Source of the DNA: Phycisphaerales bacterium UBA1926
GTDB taxonomy: Bacteria; Planctomycetota; Phycisphaerae; Phycisphaerales; UBA1924
Assembly (NCBI GenBank): GCA_002337215.1
Contig: DDFO01000055.1
Location: 1-23,114, forward strand
Direction: 5' to 3'
DNA: 23,114 nucleotides
This document shows positions 14,371 to 23,090 of the stretch, one piece after another. Within the stretch, counting starts at the first letter, position 1, and each line of letters begins with the position of its first letter. A program made the translations under genes and the position numbers. The notes beneath the pieces were generated by a model, which made no database searches, had not been told where the DNA came from, and saw only the letters and a program-made list of their open reading frames with translations.

Positions 14371-16611
14371 TCAGCCTTCGTTGATCATGCCGAGCTGCCA
14401 CATCATGAACAGCCGCTGATCGACAACATCACGGATCCTGAGGTGGAGCGGCTTTCCAGCGCCGTGGCCTGCGTCGCGGTCGACCCAGAGGAGGATTGGG
14501 TCCGCGGCCTGGTCGCTGGTGGTCGCGGCCTGGAGATAGGCGGCCATTTTCCGGGCGTGCATCGGGTGGACGCGGGTGTCGTTCTCGCCGGCGGTGAGCA
14601 GAACGGCGGGGTACTTGGTGCCCGGCTTGATGTTCTGATAGGGCGAGTAGGCACGCATGAACGGGTACTGCTGCGAGTTCTCGGCGGTGCCGTACTCGGG
14701 AACCCAGTAGCGCGCCATCAGGAACTTCTCGAAGCGGAGCATGTCGAGCAGGGGGACGGCGACGATCGCGGCGCTGAAGAGATCGGGGCGTTGGGTGACC
14801 ATCGCGCCGGTGAGCAGGCCTCCGTTGGAGCCGCCGAAGACACCGAGGTGCTCGGGGCTCGTGTAGCCGTTCTCGATGAGGTACTCACCCGCGGCGATGA
14901 AGTCATCGAAGACGTTCTGCTTGCGATCGAGCATGCCCGCGCGGTGCCACTCGAGGCCCTTTTCACCGCCTCCTCGGAGATTCGCGACGGCGTAGACGCC
15001 GCCGGCTTCGAAGAACGGGTAGAGCGTCGCGGTGAATCGCGGGGTCATGGGGATGTTGAATCCGCCGTAGCCGTAGAGGATCGTGGGGTTGTCTCCGTCG
15101 AGTTGGAGCCCCTTCTTGTGGACGATGAACATGCCGACTTCGGTGCCGTCCTTGGAGGAATACTTCACCCGGCGGACCTCGACCCCGTCGGTGTTGACGG
15201 GTATCTCGATCTTCTCCCAGATGGTCGGCTCGGCGTCGGGCTTCGAGAGATCGACCTGGTAGATCGTGCTCGGCTCGTTGAACGACGCGTAAGACAGATA
15301 GGCCTCGGTGCGGTCGTCGGCGGTGGAGAGGCCGGCGGAGCCGAACCCGGGGAGCTTGAGCGCGCCCTTCGGTGTTCCATCGAGGGCGAAGAGATCGATC
15401 TTGGTCGAGGCGTCCTCGAGGTACGAGGCGGCGAGGACGCCGTCGGCGATCGAGAAGCCGCGGAGGATCGCGTCGGTGCGGTGGGGCACGACGTCGGTCC
15501 AGTTCTCACGGGAGGGGTTGTACGGATCGACCTTGACGACCCGGCCGTTCGGGGCGTTGATGTAGGTCTGCATGAAGATGCTGTTGCCGACGATCTCGGC
15601 GCCGTTCCGGCCGTCTTCACCGATGAGGATCGGGGTGAGTTTCATCTCGCCGGTGCGGAACCAGTGGTCGAGGTTGAGGGCCCAGACATCGTTGGCGGAG
15701 GTCGAGGTGTAGTACTCGACGGTCGCCCAGTGGCCGTCCCGACCCGGCGTGAGGCCCGGTCCCCAGGTGGTCTTGAGTTCCTTCATGCGTTCGTCGGAGA
15801 TGCCGAGCCCCTCGTAGAGCTTCTCGGCCTCGCGCTGGCGGACGAGGACGGGGTCCTGGGTCCAGTGACGGCCGATCTCGTGGAAACGGATCTCGGCGGA
15901 GTACGGATCATCGAGGTCTTCGAGCCTCTGGTAGAAGAACGCGTCCCCGCCCGGCATCCAGCCGGCGAGGTTGGTTTTGCCGGGGATCTCGTCGGCGAGC
16001 CATGCCCCGGTGTCTACATCCAAAATGCGGAGGACGGAGTTCTCGTCGCCCGAGCGGTAGGTACCGAAGGCGAGGAGGGAGCCGTCGTCGTTGGGGGCGT
16101 ACCAGGAGACAGTCACGAGCCCGTCGTTGTCGAGTTTGTACGGATCGATGAGTTCGCGGGGCTCGCCGCGCGCGCCCTCTCGGACGTAGACCACGGCTTG
16201 GTCTTGTGCGCCGGCACGCTTGGAATAGAAGTAGCGGTTGCCCGCCATCGTGGGTGAGCCGATGGAGTCGAGTTCCATCAGTTCGGAGATCTGCGCCTCG
16301 AGGCGTTCGCGCGGGGCTTTGAGGAATTCGAAGCCCGGGGCTTTTCCTTCGAGGACGGACCGTGTGTAAGCGTTCTGGGCGTCGGTCCACTCGACGACTT
16401 CGTCGTTGAGCGTTCCCATGCGCGCGGGGTCGGAGTTGTCGCCTTCGAGCCACTGGTAGGGATCGACGAAGGTCTCGCCGTGGTAGTTGTCGGTGACGGG
16501 GCGGGTCTCGGTGGGCGGCGGACCGACGGGCTTGGCGGACCCGTTCTGCGCCTGGGCGAGGCCTGATGTCAGCATGAGGAGTGCGAGCGAGGCGATGGGG
16601 AGTTTGTTCAC
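14371..16611 (-). CDS. Secreted prolyl oligopeptidase (S9A family)
   Basis: A 746-residue serine peptidase that cuts short peptides after proline. Residues 1-21 form a signal peptide (ASLALLMLTSGLAQA), so it works outside the cytosol. The N-terminal family motif DNYHGETFVDPYQWLE is at 41-56, followed by a beta-propeller region to about 500. The alpha/beta hydrolase part contains GYGGFNIPMTP, NLRGGGEKG and the triad Ser595 (GGSNGG), Asp678 (GENDTRV) and His716 (DAGHGAGKP). Length fits the family. The start codon is GTG at 16611, overlapping the stop of the ABC ATPase by four bases (GTGA), so translation is probably coupled. The role is inferred to be peptide degradation in the periplasm or outside. 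Confidence 0.94.
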   Translation of the reverse strand: MNKLPIASLALLMLTSGLAQAQNGSAKPVGPPPTETRPVTDNYHGETFVDPYQWLEGDNSDPARMGTLNDEVVEWTDAQNAYTRSVLEGKAPGFEFLKAPRERLEAQISELMELDSIGSPTMAGNRYFYSKRAGAQDQAVVYVREGARGEPRELIDPYKLDNDGLVTVSWYAPNDDGSLLAFGTYRSGDENSVLRILDVDTGAWLADEIPGKTNLAGWMPGGDAFFYQRLEDLDDPYSAEIRFHEIGRHWTQDPVLVRQREAEKLYEGLGISDERMKELKTTWGPGLTPGRDGHWATVEYYTSTSANDVWALNLDHWFRTGEMKLTPILIGEDGRNGAEIVGNSIFMQTYINAPNGRVVKVDPYNPSRENWTDVVPHRTDAILRGFSIADGVLAASYLEDASTKIDLFALDGTPKGALKLPGFGSAGLSTADDRTEAYLSYASFNEPSTIYQVDLSKPDAEPTIWEKIEIPVNTDGVEVRRVKYSSKDGTEVGMFIVHKKGLQLDGDNPTILYGYGGFNIPMTPRFTATLYPFFEAGGVYAVANLRGGGEKGLEWHRAGMLDRKQNVFDDFIAAGEYLIENGYTSPEHLGVFGGSNGGLLTGAMVTQRPDLFSAAIVAVPLLDMLRFEKFLMARYWVPEYGTAENSQQYPFMRAYSPYQNIKPGTKYPAVLLTAGENDTRVHPMHARKMAAYLQAATTSDQAADPILLWVDRDAGHGAGKPLHLRIRDVVDQRLFMMWQLGMINEG

Positions 16612-17570
16612 TGGACGAGCCCCTTTGTGAGCCGCATGAACGCGGTTTCGAGATTGACGGCTTCCTCTGAGAACTGTGCGATGCGGAACCCGTTGTTGAC
16701 CAAGACATTGGGCAGATCGGTGTACGACCGCCCCGGTGCTTCTTCGTATTCTACGTGGATGATCCTCGACGGTCCTCCTGTCGCGGGTCCGTCCTCCGCG
16801 ACGGTGATCCCGACGCGTTTGACGCCCTCGATGGCTTCGAGGACGCTCACGGCCTTCTCGGTGCCCTCGGCGACACCGATGTGGAGCACATGGCCGACCC
16901 GGGCCCGCTTGAGAATGTCGCGGACGGAGCCCGAGTAGAGCAGGTTGCCCTTCTCGATGATGCCGACGACGTTGCAGAGCTCGGCGAGTTCGTGGAGGAT
17001 GTGGCTGGAAATCAGGATGGTCTTGCCCATCCGCTTGAGCTCCTTGAGGAGTTCGCGGATCTCGATGCGGGCGCGGGGGTCGAGCCCCGAGGCGGGCTCG
17101 TCCATCAGCAGGACCTTGGGGTCGTGCAACAGGACGCGGGCGATGGAGAGGCGCTGCTGCATGCCCCGGCTCAGGCTGTTGACCTCGGCCGCGGACTTGT
17201 ATGCGAGATCGGTGAGTTCGAGGACTTCACCGACCACCTTCATGCGCTCGTGGCCGTGGATGCCGTAGGCGCTGGCGAAGAACTGGAGGTACTCGATGAC
17301 AACCATGTCCTCGTAGGCGCCCATGAAGTCGGGGACGTACCCGATGACGGGGCGGATCTGCCTGTTCTGGTAGCCGACGGTGAGGCCGTCGATCTGTGCC
17401 TGGCCACTCGACGGCTTGAGGAGCGTCGCGAGGATTTTGATGGTCGTGGTTTTGCCGGCGCCGTTGGGCCCGATGAACCCGAAGCAATCGCCTTCCTCGA
17501 TCGTGAGATTGAGGTTGTCGAGGGCGACGAGGTCGCCGTAACGCTTGGTGAGGTTGATCGTTTCGATCAT
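16608..17570 (-). CDS. ABC-2-type transporter ATP-binding protein
   Basis: A 320-residue ATPase subunit. Walker A is GPNGAGKTT near 38-46, the signature is SLSRGMQQRLSIARVLL, Walker B is VLLMDEPASGLDP, and the switch is SSHILHEL. The extended C-terminal domain (after about residue 220) and the opening IETINLTKRYGDLVAL place it with CcmA/NatA-like ATPases that drive export or membrane-protein assembly through ABC-2 permeases. The start at 17570 gives the standard N-terminus; the frame is open upstream into the preceding gene, but that stretch is Arg/Pro-rich shadow sequence. The gene starts 80 bases after the large membrane protein gene ends, and its stop overlaps the oligopeptidase start. No permease gene is visible on either side. 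Confidence 0.93.
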   Translation of the reverse strand: MIETINLTKRYGDLVALDNLNLTIEEGDCFGFIGPNGAGKTTTIKILATLLKPSSGQAQIDGLTVGYQNRQIRPVIGYVPDFMGAYEDMVVIEYLQFFASAYGIHGHERMKVVGEVLELTDLAYKSAAEVNSLSRGMQQRLSIARVLLHDPKVLLMDEPASGLDPRARIEIRELLKELKRMGKTILISSHILHELAELCNVVGIIEKGNLLYSGSVRDILKRARVGHVLHIGVAEGTEKAVSVLEAIEGVKRVGITVAEDGPATGGPSRIIHVEYEEAPGRSYTDLPNVLVNNGFRIAQFSEEAVNLETAFMRLTKGLVQ

Positions 17571-17650
17571 CGGCACGGGGCGGGCTCCGGTGCGGGGTTG
17601 CGTCCTGTGGGAAGACTCGGTCCCACTCTTTGGCGCGGAACGTCGGCGGG

Positions 17651-20083
17651 TCAGGGGTCTGGCGTGCTGTACTCGGGCGGGGCGGGGTCGAGCGGGTAGA
17701 CCCATCGCACGATGGTTGTCCCCTCGGCGGGAACGGGCTCGCCGTCAACGGTGATGGGGACGGGCAGGTTGCCCTCGGTCTGCTTGAGCGCGCCGATCAC
17801 GATTACGCAGGGCTGTGTGAACCACCGGCTCAGGTCGAGCCCGTGGGCGGCGCGGACGACCGCGATGGGCGACGAGCGCTGGCCCCCCGAGTCCTGGCGG
17901 AGCTCGGGCGTGCCCAGCATGTCGAGGAAGCCGAGGGCGGTGTAGCGATCGATCGGGTTGCCCCGGCTGCTCTGGTTCTCGGGGCCGAAGCTGCGGTCTA
18001 CGCCGTCGTTGAGCCGTCTCGAGAGCCAGGTCAGGGCGGTCCGGTTCGCGGTGCCGGCGGTCACCTCCGCGAGGTCGAGCCTTTCCCCCGCGGCCCAGGG
18101 GGCGGCGAGGGCATCCATGTAGACCCGCGCGGGGAGCCAGAAGGGTGCGATCGTGGTCGGGGCGGACAGCGCGCGCTGCTGGGCGACGACGACGACGATC
18201 ACGTTCTCGAGTTCGCCGGGAAGTTCGTGGATGAGTTCGCCGGCGATTTGCCCCTTGCTTGAATCGGAGAACGTGAGCCTCGGCTCGGAGGGATCGCCCG
18301 GCTCGCGGACCGGACGGGGAACATTGGCAACCGGTGCACCGGACCATTTGGTCGCGAGTTGCTTGATCGTCGATCGAACTGGGACGGTGATCTCCGAGGG
18401 CGAGCGTGCGCTGATTTCGTAGCCCCGGTTGTCGGGGAAGCCGCCCCCGACGAGGGCGGGGGGCGGCGGTGTCCAGACGCTGATGAGATCGCTCGAGGAT
18501 TCCTCGCCGACGGCGATCTCGGCTTCGCCGTACGAGGGAACGAGCACGGAGAGCCAGCTCGATGCGGTCTGGCGATCCGTCCCGTAGACGGCGTCCAGGA
18601 ATGTCAGGTGCGTCGCGCGGACGGTGTTGGGACGCAGGACGGTCGCGCCCGCCCACGCGATGGCGGTGAAGACAGCGCTGGTCGCGAGGAAGGCGAGCCA
18701 CGCCCGGCTCCGGTGACCCGATCTGCTGAGCGCGAAGAACCCGAGCGGCCCGGCGACCAGCCAGTAGAGTGCGAACACACCGAGCCCGAGCAGCACGCCC
18801 TTGCCTGCGTCGCCCTTGAAGTCGATGGCCTGCTCGAAATCGGCGTCGAAATCGGACGCGACACGCCGCTGGAGCGCTTGGTACAGATTGAAATCGCGGT
18901 CCTTCACCTCCTCGGCCGATTCGAGCGAGTGGCGCTTCCCGAGCACCCGGTGCCAGATCGTCTCGGCGTCGAGCGAATCGAGAGCGGTGAGTGACTCGGC
19001 CGCGATGTCGAGCCCGATCACCGTCACCATGCCGGTGCCGACCAGTCGCCTCGCGACGACCGGCACCCCGTCGGGCCCGGCGAGCACCGGTGAGGCTTCG
19101 GTTGGTGTCGCGTCTGGAAGCGGTGTGAGCGTGTGCACGATCGCTTGGGTTGGCAGGCGGGATGCTTGTCGCAGCGTGATCAGCGGGCGGTACGGTTCGA
19201 GCGGCACGCCTTCCCGGCGCTCGACGCGGACCGCGGGCAGCAGATCCGAGAGTGGGTTGCGGCCCGTGCCGGCGGTCCATGTCTGGCCGACGGGCGGCAG
19301 CAGGATGACGAGGTGTCCGCCCCGGTTGACCCACTCGCGGATCGCGCGGGCCCGGTCGGCGTCGAGGGCGGTCGGGTCGGTGTCCGGCCCGCCTCGGCTC
19401 CAGACGAGCACGTCGAGCCCGGACAGGCCCTGCCAGCGGTCGGGCAGGTCGCGGAGGGTTAGCCCGCTCACGATTTCCGAGGTCGCGTGGCCCAGCGGGA
19501 GGTGCCGGATGGACGTCGCGATCCCGAGGCCGTACTGGCGGAGCCCGGCGTCGCGTGTGCCGACGACGCCGATCATCTGCGACTCGCCCTGGATCAGCCG
19601 GGATGTTTCGATGACCGCACGCCCGAGCACCCGGCCTGCGCGGAAGCCCTGGCTGCTCTCGATCGCCTCGTGGGCGGTGACGTTGAGTCGGTCCTCCTGC
19701 GTCGGCGAGGGGAGGGGGAGATAGAGCCAGGCCGATCTTGGGCGTTCGGGGTCCCCCACCACCGTGCGTTCGTACGCGGGGGGATCGCCGTCGCGGTCGA
19801 CGCCTGTGACGCGGAGGACGATCTCGCGAGGCGAGAGCGCGGAATCGCGGTATTCGATCAGGACGCCGGTCCAGGTGCCGGCCCGGGCGCGGTTCCCTGG
19901 ACCGAGCTTGGCGATCGTGAGTTCGACCTCGTCTCGGACGACCACCGGTGCGACGCCCGAGGTCTCGGCCTCACCGGAGTCGGCGGCATCATTCGCGGGC
20001 TGGGACGTCGCGGGCGAGACGAAACCGATGGACACCGTGAGCATGAGGAGCACGGTTCGCACCATCCCTGAGAATCGCACCAT
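17651..20083 (-). CDS. Large signal-peptide membrane protein, function unknown
   Basis: An 810-residue protein. Residues 7-27 (MVRTVLLMLTVSIGFVSPATS) form a signal peptide, so a large beta-rich region (about 45-170) faces the periplasm. Residues about 168-262 resemble the class-I glutamine-amidotransferase-like fold seen in many planctomycete membrane proteins (IGVVGTRDAG, LDVLVWSRG, IREWVNRGGHLVILLP) but without a recognisable catalytic Cys/His pair. Two transmembrane helices lie at about 428-453 and 460-484, with a further soluble region after them. The start is uncertain: ATG 20083 and ATG 20065 lie in a duplicated 18-bp unit, and the frame is open upstream, but a candidate promoter at 20248-20278 excludes the earliest ATG. 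It precedes the ABC ATPase and may be its partner. No function is assigned. Confidence 0.78.
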   Translation of the reverse strand: MVRFSGMVRTVLLMLTVSIGFVSPATSQPANDAADSGEAETSGVAPVVVRDEVELTIAKLGPGNRARAGTWTGVLIEYRDSALSPREIVLRVTGVDRDGDPPAYERTVVGDPERPRSAWLYLPLPSPTQEDRLNVTAHEAIESSQGFRAGRVLGRAVIETSRLIQGESQMIGVVGTRDAGLRQYGLGIATSIRHLPLGHATSEIVSGLTLRDLPDRWQGLSGLDVLVWSRGGPDTDPTALDADRARAIREWVNRGGHLVILLPPVGQTWTAGTGRNPLSDLLPAVRVERREGVPLEPYRPLITLRQASRLPTQAIVHTLTPLPDATPTEASPVLAGPDGVPVVARRLVGTGMVTVIGLDIAAESLTALDSLDAETIWHRVLGKRHSLESAEEVKDRDFNLYQALQRRVASDFDADFEQAIDFKGDAGKGVLLGLGVFALYWLVAGPLGFFALSRSGHRSRAWLAFLATSAVFTAIAWAGATVLRPNTVRATHLTFLDAVYGTDRQTASSWLSVLVPSYGEAEIAVGEESSSDLISVWTPPPPALVGGGFPDNRGYEISARSPSEITVPVRSTIKQLATKWSGAPVANVPRPVREPGDPSEPRLTFSDSSKGQIAGELIHELPGELENVIVVVVAQQRALSAPTTIAPFWLPARVYMDALAAPWAAGERLDLAEVTAGTANRTALTWLSRRLNDGVDRSFGPENQSSRGNPIDRYTALGFLDMLGTPELRQDSGGQRSSPIAVVRAAHGLDLSRWFTQPCVIVIGALKQTEGNLPVPITVDGEPVPAEGTTIVRWVYPLDPAPPEYSTPDP

Positions 20084-20247
20084 CCCCGAGATCGGTGCGA
20101 GCGGCGACAACCCGCGTGTGTTCAGGGCGAGCGATGTGCGACTTGGAACGGATCTCACGCGGCGTTGCCCTTGGTGCGGGGGTCGTCTGCCCGGTATCGG
20201 TACCCGACACCGCTGGTGCCCGGTGCCGGTCTGTGGACCGGTCGCTG

Positions 20248-20278
20248 ATTGTACGGGAGAACCGCAATCAGGATTCAA
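20248..20278 (-). promoter_or_regulatory. Candidate promoter of the large membrane protein gene
   Basis: On the minus strand TTGAAT (complement of 20273-20278) and TACAAT (complement of 20248-20253) are separated by 19 bases. The -10 match is strong (five of six); the spacer is two bases longer than ideal. Transcription would start near 20240, about 160 bases before the chosen start codon. Confidence 0.4.
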
Positions 20279-20310
20279 GGCCGCACCCGGTTCGTCCGAT
20301 CAGCCTCGGG

Positions 20311-20655
20311 ATGACCGGTGTTTCTGAAATCGTGTGGCTCGGGATCGGCCTGCTCGCCGGTCTTGGTGTTCTGCAGATGCTGCGTGCCCTGGCGATCTTC
20401 GTCCGCAACGAGACGATGATCCACGATCTCAAAGTCGGTGTCGCGAAGATCCAGGTCGAGCGGTTCCACGCCGAGATGCTGCGGCACGGCATGTCGCCCG
20501 ACGGGCCCGACGCCGAGGGTGAGTTCGAGATGCTCGATCCCGATGTCGGCTCGCCCCCCGCGAACGCCCGAGCGGCGACCCCCGACGCGGCAGAGACCGC
20601 GAAGGGTGCCGAAGAGAGCGCCGATCACGGCCCGGCCGAGCGACTCGCGGCCTGA
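20311..20655 (+). CDS. Small single-helix membrane protein, function unknown
   Basis: A 114-residue protein with a hydrophobic helix at about 7-31 (IVWLGIGLLAGLGVLQMLRALAIF), then a helical, possibly coiled part (ETMIHDLKVGVAKIQVERFHAEMLRHGM) and an acidic, Ala-rich disordered tail. No family is recognised. The ATG at 20311 lacks a good ribosome site; the frame is open upstream to 20095, but that part overlaps the divergent gene's promoter and is not protein-like. It is divergent from the large membrane protein gene and convergent with the M20 peptidase gene. It has strongly GC-rich third positions, as its neighbours do, which supports a real gene. Confidence 0.6.
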   Translation: MTGVSEIVWLGIGLLAGLGVLQMLRALAIFVRNETMIHDLKVGVAKIQVERFHAEMLRHGMSPDGPDAEGEFEMLDPDVGSPPANARAATPDAAETAKGAEESADHGPAERLAA

Positions 20656-20705
20656 TCCCGCCGACAACCCCGTCGCGGGCCAACAGCCCCGGTGCTGGAC
20701 CTCGC

Positions 20706-22151
20706 TCAGAAGTTCAGCAACTCGTCGATGAAGACAACGTGCGATCGCGCCCCCATGCGGAAGCTTGAGAGCTCGTACTTCTCGTTGGGCGAATGGATGC
20801 GGTCGTCCTCGAGCCCGAAGCCCATGAAGATCGTGTCGAGGCCCAGCCCGTTCTTGAGCATTCCGGCGACGGGGATCGAGCCTCCCGACTTGATCATCGC
20901 GACGTCCTTGTCGGCGGCACGCTTGAGCGCGCGCCGGGCGGCCTGGAGGTAGTCCGAGTCGATCGGGAGCGTGACGCCCAGCCCCGTGCCGTGGTCCTTG
21001 ACCTCGCTCCATCGGCAGCCCTTGGGCGTGTTGTCGGCGAGCCACTTCTTGAACGACGCGAGGATCTTCGAGGGGTCCTGATCGGCGACGAGGCGGAACG
21101 AGACCTTGGCGTTCGCGTGGCTCGGGATGACGGTCTTGGCGCCCTCGCCGATGTAGCCGCCCCACATGCCGTTGATGTCGCAGGTGGGCCTGGCCCACTC
21201 GCGTTCGGTCATCGTGAATCCCTTCTCGCCCACGTCGCCTTCTGGTCCGAGCCCGATGCCCTTGAGCAGCGCATTCTCGTCGATGCCGAGGTTCTTCCAC
21301 TGAGCGCGCTCGTCATCGGTGAGCGGCGCGACGTCGTCGTAGAAGCCGGGGATCGTGACGCGGTAGTCGTCGTCCCAGAGCTTGGCGAGCGTCTTTGCGA
21401 GCTCGTTGAGCGGGTTGGGACACTTGCCGCCCCACGCGCCGGAGTGGAGGTCCTGGTCGGGGCCGTGCAGGGTGAACTCGGTGTAGACCAGGCCCCGCAC
21501 GCCGTAGGTGATGGCGGGCTTGCCGCGTCCGAGCATGGTGGTGTCGCTGATGAGGACGACGTCGCACTTGGCGAGTTCGTCCTTGTGCTGCTCGACGAAC
21601 CGTTCGAGGTTGACCGAGCCCGATTCTTCCTCGCCCTCGATCAGCACCGTGATCGGCACGCCCCCCGCGGCCTTGCCCGAGGTCTCCTTCCATGCGCGCA
21701 TCGCCTCGAGGAACATCGTGACCTGGCCCTTGTCGTCCTGGGCACCCCGCGCGACGACGCGCTCGCCCGGGACGTCGTCACCGGGACCATCGGCGGGCTT
21801 GATCACCGGCTCGAACGGCGGGCTGTCCCAGAGTTCCACCGGGTCGGCGGGCTGCACGTCGTAGTGCCCATAGAACAGGATCCGGGGGCCTTTGTAGCCG
21901 GGATCGCCCTCGGAATGCCCGAAGACCACGGGCTGGCCCCGGTGCTTCTTTTCGGGGATCGCGGTCTCGACGAGATCGACGTCGAACCCCGATTCGCGGA
22001 GATGATCGCGGCACCACTCCGCGGCCTTGCGCGTGTCGGCGTCGTGCGCCGGGTCGGTCCCGACACTCGGGATGCGGAGCCAGTCCATCCAGCGGTCGAT
22101 GGAGGCCTTGTCGTTGATTTCCAGCCAGGAGAGAGCACCGTCGACGGACAT
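20706..22151 (-). CDS. M20 family metallopeptidase (dipeptidase)
   Basis: A 481-residue zinc peptidase of the M20 family, most like the carnosinase/CNDP-type dipeptidases, hydrolysing short peptides in the cytosol. Metal and catalytic residues are visible: His96 and Asp98 in FYGHYDVQPADP, Asp140 in ARGAQDDKGQ, the Glu pair in IEGEEESGS at 171-179, Asp203 in ISDTTML, and a C-terminal His in RIHSPNEKY. The lid domain lies between, with LHSGAWGG. There is no signal peptide. The start at 22151 is chosen because GAAAGG lies about eight bases before it and the family N-terminus follows; the frame continues 13 codons upstream without support. It lies 83 bases downstream of the lamin-tail protein gene on the same strand. 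Confidence 0.93.
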   Translation of the reverse strand: MSVDGALSWLEINDKASIDRWMDWLRIPSVGTDPAHDADTRKAAEWCRDHLRESGFDVDLVETAIPEKKHRGQPVVFGHSEGDPGYKGPRILFYGHYDVQPADPVELWDSPPFEPVIKPADGPGDDVPGERVVARGAQDDKGQVTMFLEAMRAWKETSGKAAGGVPITVLIEGEEESGSVNLERFVEQHKDELAKCDVVLISDTTMLGRGKPAITYGVRGLVYTEFTLHGPDQDLHSGAWGGKCPNPLNELAKTLAKLWDDDYRVTIPGFYDDVAPLTDDERAQWKNLGIDENALLKGIGLGPEGDVGEKGFTMTEREWARPTCDINGMWGGYIGEGAKTVIPSHANAKVSFRLVADQDPSKILASFKKWLADNTPKGCRWSEVKDHGTGLGVTLPIDSDYLQAARRALKRAADKDVAMIKSGGSIPVAGMLKNGLGLDTIFMGFGLEDDRIHSPNEKYELSSFRMGARSHVVFIDELLNF

Positions 22152-22234
22152 GCGAAGCCTTTCAGCAGAGTCGTTGCGGGAACAGAACACGATAGCGCGG
22201 CCGTGACGGAGCGACCGTGATCCGCGGCGTCGTG

Positions 22235-22885
22235 TCAGGGCTTGGGGGTCTCGGTGTTCGCCGGAGTCGGCACGGCGTTCGGCCGGCCGGGCGTCGCGTC
22301 GGGCGATGGCACCGGGCTGAACTTGAGCAGGCGGTAGACGCGCTGGCCTTCCGCGTCATCGGGCATCCGGGCGAAGCCGGGCGGGATGTACCGGCCCTCG
22401 GTGTTGCGGATCTCGGCGTCGGGGCGGATGATCCGCCCGTTGATGTTCGGCTTGTCGCCCTCGCCCCCGTCGGTCACGAAGATCGTTTCCACGATCTCGC
22501 CGAGATCGTCTTTGAGCACAAGCGTGAACGAGGAGTTCTCGATGCCGTTGTCCTTGAACCGCTGGTCGGGCTCGATCGTGTGGTGCTCGCTGAATATCGA
22601 GTTGGCGAGCAGGAAGTAGCCCCCGGCGTCGATCCGGCCGCGCAGCCTGATGGGCGAGTCCGCGTCGTGGGTGCCGAAGGCTTTGTCGGCGTCGGAATCC
22701 CAGAGCTCGATCGACCAGCCCTGCAGGTCGATCTCCTTGCTGCCGGTGTTGTGGAGCTCGATGAACTCGCAATCGCTCGAGGCCGTCGAGGCGAGGAGCT
22801 CGTTGACGAAGACCTCGGCGTGCGCCGCGCCGGCAAGGCACGAGGCGGAGAAGAGGAGCGTGATTGATCGTGTCATCCGGTGCAT
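22235..22885 (-). CDS. Secreted lamin-tail-domain (LTD) protein
   Basis: A 216-residue exported protein. The signal peptide (1-23) ends in AGAAHA, with mature EVFVNELLAS starting the lamin tail domain, an Ig-like beta fold of about 24-165. Typical LTD features are INE/VNE at the start, CEFIELHNTGSKEIDLQGWSIEL in the middle and GYFLLANS before the last strands. A Pro/Thr-rich tail of about 25 residues follows. Such domains occur in secreted bacterial proteins and probably mediate binding; no enzyme motif is seen. Two Met codons (22885 and 22876) compete as start, and neither has a good ribosome site. The M20 peptidase gene follows on the same strand, which may or may not reflect an operon. Confidence 0.85.
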   Translation of the reverse strand: MHRMTRSITLLFSASCLAGAAHAEVFVNELLASTASSDCEFIELHNTGSKEIDLQGWSIELWDSDADKAFGTHDADSPIRLRGRIDAGGYFLLANSIFSEHHTIEPDQRFKDNGIENSSFTLVLKDDLGEIVETIFVTDGGEGDKPNINGRIIRPDAEIRNTEGRYIPPGFARMPDDAEGQRVYRLLKFSPVPSPDATPGRPNAVPTPANTETPKP

Positions 22886-23031
22886 ACGCGTGCCATCAAC
22901 CAGTGTAACGGGTCGCGGAGATTGTTCGAGGCGTTTGACACCCGGGGTCGAAGCGCGGTCCGCCGTGCCGCTGACCTGCGGTGCCGGTCGGTGATACGCG
23001 TTTCTGATTCGCGTCGAAGGCCGGGCGTATC

Positions 23032-23061
23032 GGTGAGCGCAGAAAGGGTGAGCGCAGAAAG
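23032..23061. repeat. Perfect 15-bp tandem duplication
   Basis: ggtgagcgcagaaag occurs at 23032-23046 and again at 23047-23061 with no mismatch. The second copy runs directly into the terminator-like hairpin. Confidence 0.9.
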
Positions 23062-23090
23062 AAGGCCCGCCGCTTTCGCGACGGGCCTTT
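23062..23090 (+). terminator. Intrinsic-terminator-like hairpin
   Basis: AAGGCCCG (23062-23069) and CGGGCCTT (23082-23089) pair over eight bases, with a short inner stem (CGC/GCG) and a TTTC loop. A-rich sequence lies before it and T-containing sequence after it, so it may act on either strand. The T-run is short. It probably ends a gene that lies mostly beyond the right edge or shields the LTD gene. Confidence 0.6.

Noticed and set aside
14443..16257. Plus-strand open frame of 604 codons over the prolyl oligopeptidase gene
   Set aside because: Gly/Val/Glu-rich shadow frame; the opposite strand has a complete catalytic triad.
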